Positions 11,425 through 21,480 are shown, numbered from the stretch's first letter. The stretch is DNA of 64,000 nucleotides from Brasenia schreberi (GCA_036023115.1 JAYKKT010000079.1:8941001-9005000); one strand, 5' to 3'. Numbers and translations are program-made. The notes: a model not told the origin generated them from the letters alone.

Positions 11425-13691
11425 TGGTTAGAGGTATGAATTACTCATTTGTTACTTTCATTGATGATTACTCTCGGCTGCACTTGATTATTTTTAATGA
11501 AAAACATATCGAGTTGTTTTCCATATTTCAAAACTTTTATCATGAAATCAAAATTCAATTTGGTGTTCCTATTCACGTATTTTGCGTATGTAATGATAAT
11601 GCCAGTGAATTTTGTCTCAACCATTTTCAATCCTTTATGGCTTCTCATGGTATTCTTCACCAAACCTCTTATGCCCATACCCACAACAAAATGGGTCGCT
11701 AAACAAAAAAAGACATCTAGTGAAACAACTAAGACCCTTTTACTTCATGTAGGCGCGTTCCTTTTCGCTTTTTGGGGCAATGCGGATTCTCTATTACCTC
11801 ACTATTGGATTAACTGCGTATGCCGTCCTCTACTATGCTTGATTACCAGGGTCCCTTACTCTATTTTATATCCCCATTAACCCCTCCATTACATTCCTTT
11901 ACCACCTCGTATATTTGGGTCAATATTTTGTGTCATAATCTCACTCCGGTCTTGATAAATGCTTTTCGCCATCTATTAAGTGTGTTTTTCTTGGTTACAC
12001 TCGGTCTCAAAAGGTTATCGTTGTTTTCACCTCTCGACTCTTACCCTTTATCTAGTCCAATCGATGTTACCTTTTTTCGGGAGTCTGTTCCTTTCTTTCC
12101 GAGTCTCGACCTTCCACTTACATCATTGTATCTTTGAGGTCTTACCATCCCTCTTCCTCTTATCCCAGATTGAGCTCCATACACCTCTGACTCCTAATGT
12201 TTGGTGCAAACCAGTCCACTACTATTCGTCCCTTCCAGGTCTATCATCGTCGGCCATAATTTCTTTACCAAACCCTGTCAGGCCACCTTGCCATCGAGAC
12301 TTGACCTTTGTGGACTCTGCTCTGGCACTACCATCCTTGAAAAGCTACCTATACGACCTTCCCATACTTGTAAAGGTATACGATCCACCTCATAATCCTT
12401 TCTCACTATGTTAATTTGAGTTATCATCGCCTCTCTTCTTCGCATTATACTTGTCTTTCTTCTTCCTTGTCTTTGTGTCTATTCCTAACTCTTTCAAAGG
12501 TGACGCTTTATCTAATCCCGGGCAGAGACAAGCTATGATGTGCGATGAGATGTGTGCATTTCAGAGTAGTGGTACTTGGGAACTTGTTCTCTTCCTCCTG
12601 GGAAGTCCGTTGTTGTAGATTCTTCGGTGGTTTATCTGATTCAAGGTTGGGGCCCGATGCCTCCTCTTGATCGACACTCAAGGCTCGTTGCAGTGGCAAA
12701 AGGGTATACCCAAATTCTTTGGTTTGGATTATGGGACACTTTCTCTCCCGTGACGAAGATGGCTGTTTCAGCCACTTTTTTTTGTCAAGCTATTCGCCAC
12801 CTGGGTCCGTACTTTCATCGCTTTGTTGGACATCAAGAATGCTTTTCTCCATGGTGATCTAGAAAGAAGAGGTTTACATGGACCAACCACCAAAGCATTG
12901 TTGCTCCGTGGGGAGTCTTTTGGATTAGTTTGTTGTCTTCTACAAATCTTTGTATGGCCTTAAACACTCTCTCAGGGCTTGGTTCGGGCCCATTTAATAC
13001 CGTAGTTTAGTTGCAAGCGGTTTGGTATGACACGTAGTGAGGATGACCACTCTGCCTCTATTGCCATTCAGCCCAAGGGTGTATTTATTTAATTGTGTAA
13101 TGCCGACGACATTGTTACTCATCTGGCAATGATCACCATGGCATAATTCGAGTAAAACAATATCTTGGTCATCATTTTCGGGCCAAAGATCTTATCTTCG
13201 GCGTACTTCGATACTTGGGAATGTAGGTGGCACAAGCCACCATGGTGGTATAGTACTCACGAAGAAGTACATGCCATGGACATTTTTGAGAAATAGGTAT
13301 GTTGAATGCAAAGCTCCGTTGACGCTCCTATGAATCCGAATGCTAAACTTCTACCAAATCAGAGCCATTCTCGGCCATCCGAGGAAGATACGAAGGTTAG
13401 TTGGAAAAGCTCGAATGCCACCACCTGCTACCAGTCCCGACATCTCCTTTGAGGGTTAGTGTGGTGTTAGTTTCTAAATTCACCTTGTGATGCACATTGG
13501 GATGCGAGTGATTCACATCCTAAAGTATATTAAAGTAGCTCCCGAAAGAGGGCCTTGTCTAGCGAAGATAAAGGACATCTTTTCAGTTGTTGGATACTCA
13601 AATGTTTCAACGGGCAAGTTCTCCTATTGATGTATTTCCATCCACTTCGGGTATTGTGTACTCATTGGAAGCAACCTAGTTTCCTAAAAAA
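11425..13691 (+). pseudogene. Foreign copia integrase/RT/RNase H segment inside copia B
   Basis: A pol segment from a different copia family, recognisable only in short frame-shifted pieces: SFVTFIDDYSRLHLI, SHGILHQTSYAH (integrase core), SGTWELVLF near 12560, LVAVAKGYTQI and DTFSPVTKMA (reverse transcriptase), and an FGYCVLIGSNLVS-like RNase H block near 13650. Its C-rich composition differs from flanking copia B. It lacks the integrase zinc finger. It ends in a copy of the WKSKKQSVV-encoding motif that recurs 156 bp downstream in copia B. Confidence 0.72.
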
Positions 13692-13712
13692 AGTAAGAAG
13701 CAATCTGTTGTG

Positions 13713-14226
13713 TGGAATAATATAAAGGCTAATGGTCACACAGAAATTGAAGTTTGTACAAATGCTGATTGGGCAGGCTCTATAGAAGATAGAAAATCAA
13801 CTACGAGATATATAACACTTGTTGGAGGTAACATAGTGTCATGGAAAAGTAAGAAGCAATCTGTTGTGACAAGGTCAATAGCGAAAGCAGAATATAGAGC
13901 AATTGCATCAAGAATATGTGAAGAGAAATAGTTGAGCTCTCTTTGTGATGGAAATCGGTCTATTATCAGATAATTCTATTCCTATATTTTATGACATTAA
14001 AACAACAATACAAATAGCTTCTAATTCGGTATATCATGAAAGAACGAAACACATTGAAATTGATTGTCACTTCATACGAGACTGCATACAGACTAAAAAA
14101 TTTCAGTTTGAACATTTGAAGTCAGATAATCAATGTGCAAACATGTTAACTAAGGCTCTTAATAGGAATTTGTTACGAAGATTATATAGCAAGTTGGGTG
14201 TAACATTTATCTTTCACCCAACTTGA
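13713..14226 (+). pseudogene. Copia B RNase H, C-terminal end
   Basis: Two open pieces (13710-13931 and 13945-14226) split by a stop and shift. They carry NADWAGSIEDRKSTTRYITL, VSWKSKKQSVVTRSIAKAEY, then IFYDIKTTIQIASNSVYHERTKHIEIDCHF and NQCANMLTKAL. This is the same family as copia A's RNase H end at 2099-2600. The frame ends just before the polypurine tract. Confidence 0.87.
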
Positions 14227-14233
14227 GGGGGAG
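14225..14233 (+). other. Copia B polypurine tract
   Basis: The sequence gagggggag lies immediately before the 3' LTR, the expected place for plus-strand priming. Confidence 0.8.
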
Positions 14234-14538
14234 TGTTGAAGCTTTTGGAAGTGGATGACATTTAACAATTTATTATTCATGTCGATCTTATTTCAATTAA
14301 ATACATTTTTAAAGGTAGCTTTAAATAAGCCTCATTAATAACAATTAGGTAAATTAATCCCTCTGTATACCCTATTTAAAGGGTGGAAACCCTAGCTGCT
14401 GTAATCTTTTTTAAAGGAAGACAAATAATAAGAAAGAGCAGGTGGTGGCGGCACTCACTATGTCGACAACACCAAAGCCATCTTATTGTACTCTTTTGAT
14501 TTTGTAATTTCAGTTTATTTCATCTTATCTAATGCACA
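14234..14538 (+). repeat. Copia B 3' LTR
   Basis: A 305-bp LTR starting tgttgaagc and ending atgcaca, homologous to 6589-6897. It is followed by the TSD cttga at 14539-14543. Confidence 0.88.
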
Positions 14539-15038
14539 CTTGATAAGAATCAACATTTAGCACAAAATTCTGATAGTTTGTGGCTAATTTATCATATGAT
14601 AAAAATTGAGAAATAGGATAATTGACAAAGTTCGTTTACCTTTTTCAAGAGCTATTGGAATATTCAAAGTCAAACCTTCATTGCTTTGTTCTTCAACTGA
14701 ATCATCACCACTTGGATATGAGGAGTCTCCGCCTTGGTCGGTAGTTTTATGAGGATTGGGCATAATGATCTTTCTCTCTCCCCCAGAGTATACTTTAAGC
14801 TCCTTTCTTTCTTTTATATCACCTACTTCTGTAATAACTGGCTCTTCAAACCATTCATAATTGGTGATGTTCATTGGTAGTATTGGTTCTTCAATGTTGG
14901 AACTTATGGACTCCATTTGAGATAAAAAATGAGTAGTTTCAAAGAAAGTAACATTGATGGTCACATATTTCCTTTGAGTTTGAAGATCATAACATACCCT
15001 TTCTTTTCAATAGAGTATCCAATAAATACACAACGAAC
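14539..15038 (-). pseudogene. Copia A integrase C-terminus and linker to RT
   Basis: On the minus strand the segment starts at the hAT2 junction with CVFIGYS, then a VCYDLQTQRKYVTINVTFFE block (the usual copia integrase/RT transition), a Ser/Asp/Glu-rich linker, and IPIALEKGKR near the start of reverse transcriptase, ending NYQNFVLNVDSYQ at the copia B junction. The next residues, VPKDFAK, lie on the far side of copia B at 6583. Confidence 0.85.
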
Positions 15039-15059
15039 CATCAGGAAAAATCAAAATAT

Positions 15060-15355
15060 GTAAATTGCATCTAAATTTACATATTTTGAAGAAAAAAAAT
15101 GAAATACATTTGCATTTTACATATTGTAAATTTGTATCAGGATCATTAATTAAATAATCTTCATCTTCTCCTTGATGAAGATTCAAAGTTTCTCATCACC
15201 TTCTGCTTCAAAATCAAAATCTTCATCTCCTTCATAATGTTATTGCACTCCTTTTAAATTAATCCATGCAATGTCTTCTTCGGTTAGGAGTGCATTTTCT
15301 TCGTTATCTTTCATAATCCACTCATCTAATATATCAAAATTAACAAACAACTATC
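15060..15355 (-). pseudogene. hAT2 transposase C-terminal tail relic
   Basis: Nucleotide homology to 7315-7605 of hAT1 over most of its length, covering the Asp/Glu-rich C-terminus and the segment resembling EDWIIEDSE. Indels break the frame. No DUF659, dimerisation or BED sequence is seen between here and 17993. Confidence 0.72.
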
Positions 15356-15859
15356 TTTGTACATGTAGTTGTCATATTTGCTAATTTTCATATGTGAACA
15401 AAATGATGAGCTCCATTTTTATTATTGAGTCTATGACACCTCAGTGATGATATTGTTACTTGATGATATCTTCTTTTTCTCTTACTGGAGATTAGCTTTT
15501 TAACTAATGCATGAGCTCTATTTCTCATTTCACAGACTGAGTTAAGCCTCACACATGTTGATCATGTTCAACTCAATGAAAGTCATGTAAGGCGAACCCT
15601 AAAATAGTGAAGTTGTGAAATGCCCACTCAATGAACCGAGACCTATGTCACACAGACACTTGTAGGAGGTGGGGTGTCAGTGTCGACACGAGTGCGACAC
15701 CGACACCGATACCGACACCGTGTTGACGGGTGCGGTCAACGTGTTTAAGGCCACGTTTGTCCTATTTTTTGGTTAGATGTTTAAAAGGCTCGACTACCTT
15801 CTGAACCTCATTTCTCATAACTTTTTCTCTCTTCTCACACGTGTTGTGGCTGCTCCTTG

Positions 15860-16180
15860 ACCCTCAATCGTTAAACGTTGTGTTGTTGTTGTCCAACCTC
15901 GGAGGTGTCTGTGCTGCAGCTTAAGGTTCTCTCACACTGCTGTGCTACGGCTGCCCCTCGACTCGACCTTCAATCGTTAAACACTGTGTTGCTGTTATCC
16001 AACCTTGAAGGTGTCTCTGACTCTGTGCTGCGGCTCAAGGTTCTCTCACGCTGCTGTGCTGTTGCTGCTCCTCTCTCTGCCTCTCAGGATTTTCTCTTTT
16101 GGGTTAGTACTGCGTTGCCCCTCTCTCTCCGCCTCTCACGATTTTCTCTTTTGGGTTCTTGATGTTCATGGGTTTTTGGG
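15860..16180 (+). repeat. Tandem duplications upstream of the captured exons
   Basis: A unit of about 115 bp starting near ccctcaatcgttaaac (15861) recurs diverged near 15968. A shorter unit ending gattttctcttttgggtt recurs near 16089 and 16140. The stretch is CT-rich and could be a captured 5' UTR or promoter piece; no protein is supported. Confidence 0.6.
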
Positions 16181-16280
16181 TTGTAGGTGGTCAGCACGGT
16201 CGGGGATTATGATGAACTGAGTGACGATCCTCTGTGTGTCTTGTTGCCCTAATGGAGTTTGGTTATTGCGTTTGGATCTG

Positions 16281-17182
16281 CAAAATTTCTCGACGGTTAT
16301 TGGGCCAAATGGGAGCGGGAAGAGCAATGTCATTGACGCCATGCTCTTTGTCTTTGGAAAGCAGGCGAAACAGGTTCCTTTCCTATATTTTTTAATCATG
16401 AATTTTAGTTTATTAGAAATTCCTACTTCCCTTTTCCAAATGTTGTTCTTTAGGTTTGATACATTTGCAATTTGCTTTCTGGATCCTTCTTATGCGTCTG
16501 AATAAATTCTCGGAGTTGATTCATAATTCCAGCAATTATCAGAATTTGGATAGCACCGACGTTTCTGTTTACTTTCAGGAGATCATTGATGTGGTAACAA
16601 TCTCAGTGCTGAAGAAAACATGGTTGATGTGTTATTGCTGAATTCGAAGCATCTATTGTACTTTATTTTTTTCTTAAATAGCATTGCTCTCATTGAGATG
16701 TTTGATTTGTTATGGTATTTTAAGGCAAATTCAGTTACATGCTGTGGAGCAATTCATAGAGGTTTTATATGAAAGTTTAAATGATTTTCTGACAACCAGG
16801 ATGATGAAACATACGAGCTTGTTGCTGGAAGCGATTTTGTTATTACAAGGATTGCCTTTGGGGATAAATCTTCAAAGTACTATATCAACGACCGTGTAAG
16901 CAATTTCACTGAAGTTACCAGGAAGCTGAAAGGGAAAGGAATTGACCTTGATAACAATCGGTTCTTGATTCTTCAGGTTGAAACATTTTATGTTTTTTAA
17001 CTGGTTAGATAAGAGACCGTAGTGAAGTAAACTTTTTTATGGTGGTTGCTTTAGGGCGAAGTTGAGCAGATCTCTTTGATGAAGCCCAAAGCCCAAGGGC
17101 CACATGACGAAGGATTCTTGGAATACCTGGAGGATATCATTGGTAACCAATATGTTGAAAAAATAGAAGAAGCTTGCAAGCT
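16281..17182 (+). pseudogene. SMC4: SMC4 gene fragment (condensin ATPase head), four exons
   Basis: SMC4 is a condensin core subunit that compacts mitotic chromosomes. Four exons match its N-terminal head: 16281-16373 with the Walker A motif GPNGSGKSN and AMLFVFGKQAKQ; 16492-16593 with MRLNKFSELIHNSSNYQNLD; 16800-16976 with YYINDRVSNFTEVTRKLKGK and DNNRFLILQ; 17055-17182 with GEVEQISLMKPKAQGPHDEG and EYLEDIIG. Introns keep GT/AG ends, except that the AG before the second exon is gone (cttctt runs straight into atgcg). Everything before Walker A and after these exons (coiled coils, hinge, Walker B) is absent. It lies inside the 11-bp inverted-repeat element, so it is best read as captured genomic DNA. 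Retained introns exclude a processed copy. Confidence 0.88.
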
Positions 17183-17993
17183 GTGAGTTGCCATAAGCTT
17201 TCCAGTTGCCTGTTTTCTGTGAAATTGCGCATAAATAACTTGAAGTAAATGGTCACTTGTGGTTGGATAACAAGCTTAAACGCTTGTTTATAGTGAAGAT
17301 CTATAATTTATCAGGTACATGTTCATTTCATTTATCAAACATTAATATTGTTCATAGTTGATAATAGTGTTGATATGCAAATCATGATTTTCTTTTGATT
17401 GATTTGTGTATTATGATGAAATTAGTAGTTGTTTACTTGTTTTGCTTTAATATAAAGTTGTGTACTTGCTATTGTCGTCATACACTTACGTTAATTGATG
17501 TCCCACTTGTTCTAGCTTGAATATATAATATATATAATATTATATACCTTAGCCGTGTCGCCGCATCCAATTTTTTTGAAATTTGTCGTATCCCGCACCC
17601 ACACCCGCAACCGTGTGACATAGACCGAGACAACCAAATTGTTCTTCATTGTTTGCGATTTCATGAAATTAGAAACTTGCAGCAGAAATATACCTAAAAG
17701 TTGGCAACAGAAAAGGAAATGATTTTGTCATAATTTTTATTTGTTCATAAATTATTCTTATTCAATAAATAAAATTATAAACCCGAATTTACATGTTATA
17801 CACAACTTGCAATCCCAAACAAGCATATCGGAGGGTGCCTTGAAGAGAGGCAAAGAGAGGCTAGAAACCTGCAAAAAAAAAGATTTTTTTGGGGGCGTAT
17901 CGTACAATACGGTACTGTATCGTACGATATGGCACGATAACCTGTATCATATGATAAAGGTTATCGTATCGTAATCATACACGGATAACATTG

Positions 17994-18620
17994 CAACGAA
18001 CAACCCTTGGATCTAACTTGTCGCAAAATAGATCATGTACATAGACAAAACAAAGGCATCCAAAAATTCGTGGCATAATTTGGAAGAGATCAGCTCCTGG
18101 TTTTATCTTATGAAAGGTGATTCTCTTTTAAGGATAATAGAAGCAGAAGAACTGCTTCAGGTCAGAAAAATTTAGGTACATTATGTTCTAGAATTTAAGT
18201 TCTGGCTACTTCTAAAATGTATCTATTTTTCTGTTCAGCAACACCATTTTGCTAAGGAATATAGACAGGGGAAGTTTGATGCAAATTCCATGGGATTGCA
18301 GATGTACTTGCAACAATTACAAACTCACCACCATTATCTGTTCTCAAAATTTTGATAGGATATCCAAACCGAGTCATAATGAGCTTATGAACAATTGGAA
18401 AAATAGTGGAGATTTTAGATTTTGATTTCATAAGATAGACAAAGGTAAGTCTAAAAATAGAGAAGGTATAAAACATGGACACCATACATATGAATGCATC
18501 AATTCAAAAAGAACTTCTCAGAGGTGGCTGCTGCATGATTTCTATATCCCTTATAGTCAGTTGGTCTATCGATAATTTCTAACACTGATCGCATGTATGT
18601 CTTCTCTTCCCATAATATCA
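17994..18620 (-). pseudogene. Copia A integrase
   Basis: On the minus strand: FELMHSYVWCPC (start of the integrase core), LTFVYLMKSKSKISTIFPIV, ILRTDNGGEFV (second catalytic aspartate), NLHQTSPVYIP, then PRIFGCLCFVYVHDL and DKLDPRVVR up to the hAT2 TSD. Several frame changes occur. The integrase zinc finger and protease that should precede it are missing: the trace passes from a gag zinc-knuckle remnant straight into the integrase core. Confidence 0.82.
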
Positions 18621-19420
18621 ACACTAATTTATTTTTGTTTTAATAATACTGAGATCTACTAGTTCCTCGACCTTTTGAAGAGCCTCTACCTCATTGAAAA
18701 TTAGTTTGGCATCTTCCTGCAAATGCTGATTTCTCAACTTGATTTCGTTCTCCCTTTTCCAAATTCCTTTGATCCTCTTATCTTAGCAAAAGAGCATATA
18801 CTATACCAACTGAGGGCAACTCTTCTTTGCTTAAGATATTGATTTTAATTGATTCGTACTCTGGTGATATTTCCTATAAGAGGTTAAATACTTTTCATAT
18901 CTCATTGTCTGTAATATGTTCTTTAATGCAATGCCTGCATTTATTTTCGATAATGTACTTTTGTTGATTTCATAAGCCACATAATTTCTCGTAGTATTCA
19001 CTTATTGACCTGTCCCCTTGGCGACACTTTCTTATCTTTTCAAGAATCTCATACTCCTTGGCGATATTGTGTTGTGTAGAGTAAGCTTCTTCTATTATAG
19101 CTCAGATTATTGCAGCAGATTCCATATACATGAATGTCTTTAATCACGGGATTCATGGATTGAAGCAGCTAAGAACTAACTAATGCATTGTCTTTAGACC
19201 AACATTCAAATTCTGCACTGTTTTCATCAGGCTCATTATAATTTCTATTGATATTTAGGACAAGTTCAATTGATCTTGCTCATTCCGTTTAGTTTCAACC
19301 TTCAAAATGAATATTAGTAATCTAAATGACTCCATTTTCTGGTTATTAGCATACACGATCACTTGAGATTCTTCCTTGAGACGTCCGTCCATGACTACCT
19401 TCTTTCTTCTTGGTAGATTT
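18620..19420 (-). pseudogene. Copia A gag
   Basis: Minus-strand capsid relic: RLKEESQVIVYANNQKMESF near the start, NIAKEYEILEKIRK, a YESIKINILSKEELPS block, LEKGERNQVEKSAFAGR, and a decayed zinc knuckle (GKRRHTCDQC) near 18590-18640. Stops are frequent. It closely resembles copia B's gag at 10151-10960, so A and B are related families. Confidence 0.8.
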
Positions 19421-19523
19421 TTTCATGAACAAATGGCGGACAAATTTTCTCATATTTATTTTTTGCCTTTTCGTATCGCGGCTATTCCTTGATTTGGATC
19501 TCTTCATGCATTAATCAACCTCA

Positions 19524-19538
19524 CAAGCTCTAATACCA
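19524..19538 (-). other. Copia A primer-binding site
   Basis: On the minus strand tggtattagagc follows the end of the LTR directly, one base from the initiator tRNA-Met complement. Confidence 0.78.
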
Positions 19539-19864
19539 TGTCACGATTTCACAAACAAATACCAGAAAAACAACAAATGATGTAAGGAAGATGAAATCTG
19601 GGGCAGTCAGTCTGGTATTTTGTTGCCTACTACACCCTCTATTTCTTCTCTTTTTTCTAAATACTAATAACGATTTGTTGGTAGGGTTTTCCCTTAAGTA
19701 CCAACATTACATCAATAAAAAAAATTACATCAATGCCATTAATGAACCTAATTTAAAGCTACATTTAAAAACAAGACAAGACTAAATACATGACATTACA
19801 CTAAGTACTATAATAGAGTAAGAAAAGATACAACCACAACACATCATGATTCGCCTTCTTAACA
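19539..19864 (-). repeat. Copia A 5' LTR
   Basis: A 326-bp LTR on the minus strand, starting tgttaagaag and ending tcgtgaca next to the primer-binding site. The first ten bases match the 3' LTR stub at 2091. Its core (a ggtagggttttcccttaag region and an attaatg block) resembles the LTRs of copia B and H. Confidence 0.75.
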
Positions 19865-21139
19865 ATGGGAACTTGTTCCTCATGTAAACTTGATTGATGA
19901 TCCGTTTTTCAAGAACTTCATCACCACCAATTTTGGCCCACTTTTTTCATGATTTTCTTATCATCGTCTTCAAATAATATCGGTAGAAGTGTCTCTTCAT
20001 GTTTTGGCACCTGTTCTGGCTCCCCCTCACTGCTATAGTAGTATATTAGCTTATAAAAAGTCATGTCTCTAGACACAAAAAAAAATGTTCCTGAAGAGGG
20101 TTCATAGCATCTATAACCTTTTTAGAACGGTGAATAGCAATAAACACACACTTTATTGCTCTTGGATCTAGTTTATCTCTGTTGTGCACATAACATACAC
20201 ACCCGAAAACTCTAGGGATTAAACTAAAGAGTTTTTCATTTTCAAATAGTATTTGTAGAGGCACCTTTACATCTAGAACTATTGATGGTGAACGGTTTAT
20301 AAGATAGATTAATGTGACTACAACTTCACCCCAAAGGTACTTTGGAGATTTGCTTTTAATAATCAAGGTTGGTGTTGTCTCTAGAATATGTCGATTCTTT
20401 CTCTCTATTACCCCATTCTGTTGTTGAGAGTACATGCATGATGTTTGATGAATGATTTCATTTGCTATCAAATAATTCTTAATATTTTTGAAGTGAATTC
20501 ACCCCCATTATCTGACATGATAATTCTAATATGTGCCTGAAATTGTTTCTCAATAAATTTATGAAATAAAGGAACTATAGTTGCAACTTAATCCTTAGAT
20601 TTCATCAAATAAACAATAGTAAACCACGAGTAATCATCAATGAAAGAAATAAAATATTTATGTTCAATAATAGCAGTAATTGGGTATGACCCCCATACAT
20701 CTAAATGCACTATAAGTTCTTAATACACTTCTAGGAAAATTAACTATAACGTGTTTCCCTAGTTGACAAGGTTTATATTCCAAGTAAGTTACATTGCTGA
20801 TCTTTGATAACTCTGGTACGATGACTTGTATTTTCGATAGTGGTAGGTGTTCTAGCCTTTAATGCCATAGTATCACTTCTTTATTCGGATTGTAGAAGCT
20901 ATTTGTGTTGGTGATCCTCTAAAATTTCTTTTATATAGGTAGGGTGCTCCATTCCTCCTACGATATCCAATGATCTTTTTTACCTCTTTTTCCTCAAATG
21001 TATGATAAGAGAGAAAGAAATATGCCCCATAATTTAATCTTGAGGTTAATGTACTAATTGAGAAAAGATTCATCAAAGTATGAGGTAGATATAACACTGA
21101 GTCAAGAAGTCCTAATGTTATTCCCAATTTTCCTTCTCC
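19865..21139 (-). pseudogene. Copia D integrase and flanking domains
   Basis: Minus-strand copia element interrupted by copia A's 5' LTR. From right to left: VVGEGKLGITLGLLDSVLYL and NLFSISTLTSRLN (protease/pre-integrase boundary, 20873-21175), a broken integrase core near 20480-20700, then IIHQTSCMYSQQQNGVIERK, YLWGEVVVTLIYLINRSPS, RVFGCVCYVHNRDKLDPRA and an Asp/Glu-rich linker up to 19865. The remainder of the pol is not present on the other side of A, which has lost its 3' end. Confidence 0.8.
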
Positions 21140-21157
21140 TACTACTAATATAAATGA
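21140..21157 (+). repeat. Left TSD of LINE R4
   Basis: tactactaatataaatga is repeated with one mismatch at 21321-21338. Confidence 0.8.
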
Positions 21158-21320
21158 GGTAGAGGACGACCACAAAAGTGTTGGAAAGAAACAATAAAGA
21201 ATGATCTAGCTTATTGTGAGTTAACTTCTAACATGGCATATGATAGGGCTCTGTGGAAACAAAGAATCCATGTAGCCGACCCCGTCTAGTATGGGAAAAT
21301 GCTTAGTTATTGTTGTTGTT
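21158..21320 (+). mobile_element. RTE LINE R4, 163-bp 3' remnant
   Basis: Only the last part of the LINE is present: the [15 protein letters not shown] to HVADPV coding end, the conserved 3' UTR and a short TTG tail. Strong 5' truncation with an 18-bp TSD is the ordinary outcome of aborted target-primed reverse transcription. It sits inside copia D. Confidence 0.88.
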
Positions 21321-21338
21321 TACTACTGATATAAATGA

Positions 21339-21480
21339 ATTATGAGCTTAATTCTTGATAGTCGAGTAACCCTTCTGTAAAGCTAACTATATGTTATATC
21401 TATTTGAAGATAAATCAGAGAATTATCACTCGTTCCTGCTTGATCACCCTGTGTTGTTTCCATTGTTGCGTGATACCTTT
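21339..21480 (-). pseudogene. Copia D, sequence upstream of the LINE insertion
   Basis: The minus-strand translation continues the copia D trace to the right of LINE R4 (AHNSFISVV before the GEGKLG block) but soon becomes unreadable. Where the element ends is unclear. Confidence 0.45.

Larger units (their letters stand above)
6589..14538 (+). mobile_element. Copia B, complete LTR-to-LTR element, mosaic and nested
   Basis: A Ty1/copia element with two related LTRs (6589-6897 and 14234-14538), a primer-binding site after the first, a polypurine tract before the second, and matching 5-bp flanks cttga at 6584-6588 and 14539-14543. Removing it with one TSD restores copia A's frame. Its interior holds a hAT insertion (7117-about 10100), gag, protease, a pol stretch from a different copia family (about 11425-13691) and its own RNase H end. 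All genes are broken. Confidence 0.88.
15643..17623. mobile_element. Pack-type hAT-like element carrying SMC4 exons
   Basis: The ends are perfect 11-bp inverted repeats: ctatgtcacac at 15643-15653 and gtgtgacatag at 17613-17623. Both are flanked by the same 8 bp, accgagac (15635-15642 and 17624-17631). Subterminal GTGTCG/CGACAC-rich tracts lie inside each end (15676-15725 and 17553-17610). No transposase is encoded, so it would depend on one from elsewhere. The interior holds a CT-rich stretch with tandem duplications and four SMC4 exons with introns. The 8-bp TSD suggests the hAT superfamily; the family itself I do not recognise. Confidence 0.65.
15039..17993 (-). mobile_element. hAT element 2, decayed, inside copia A
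   Basis: The boundaries come from an 8-bp duplication caacgaac at 15031-15038 and 17994-18001, the TSD length of hAT elements; ignoring it, copia A's frame runs PRVVR then CVFIGYS without a break. The right end, read inward, begins caatgttatccgtg with gtatcgta-type subterminal motifs as in hAT1. The left end has lost its inverted repeat. The only transposase remnant is the acidic tail at 15060-15355. The smaller gene-carrying element at 15643-17623 lies within it. Confidence 0.72.
2074..19864 (-). mobile_element. Copia A, heavily nested Ty1/copia element
   Basis: A minus-strand copia element whose pieces are spread over 17.8 kb by later insertions. From its 5' end (right): LTR 19539-19864, PBS, gag, integrase to 17994; then 15038-14539 (integrase end and linker); then 6588-6376 and 3085-2099 (reverse transcriptase and RNase H); then a polypurine tract and 3' LTR stub at 2074-2091. 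The interruptions are hAT2, copia B and LINE R3. At the hAT2 and copia B junctions the frame continues directly once one TSD copy is ignored, which is why I treat these as one element. The protease region is missing between gag and integrase. The 3' LTR is lost to a LINE rearrangement. Confidence 0.8.

Noticed and set aside
15878..17182. A working host SMC4 gene starting in the CT-rich stretch
   Set aside because: Only four head exons are present, one acceptor is gone, the remaining gene (coiled coils, hinge, Walker B) is not found in the next several kb, and the segment sits inside inverted repeats with a TSD.
17994..19864. A separate copia element (apart from copia A)
   Set aside because: The integrase frame continues across the hAT2 TSD into 15038, and its LTR start equals the stub at 2091, so it is the 5' part of copia A.
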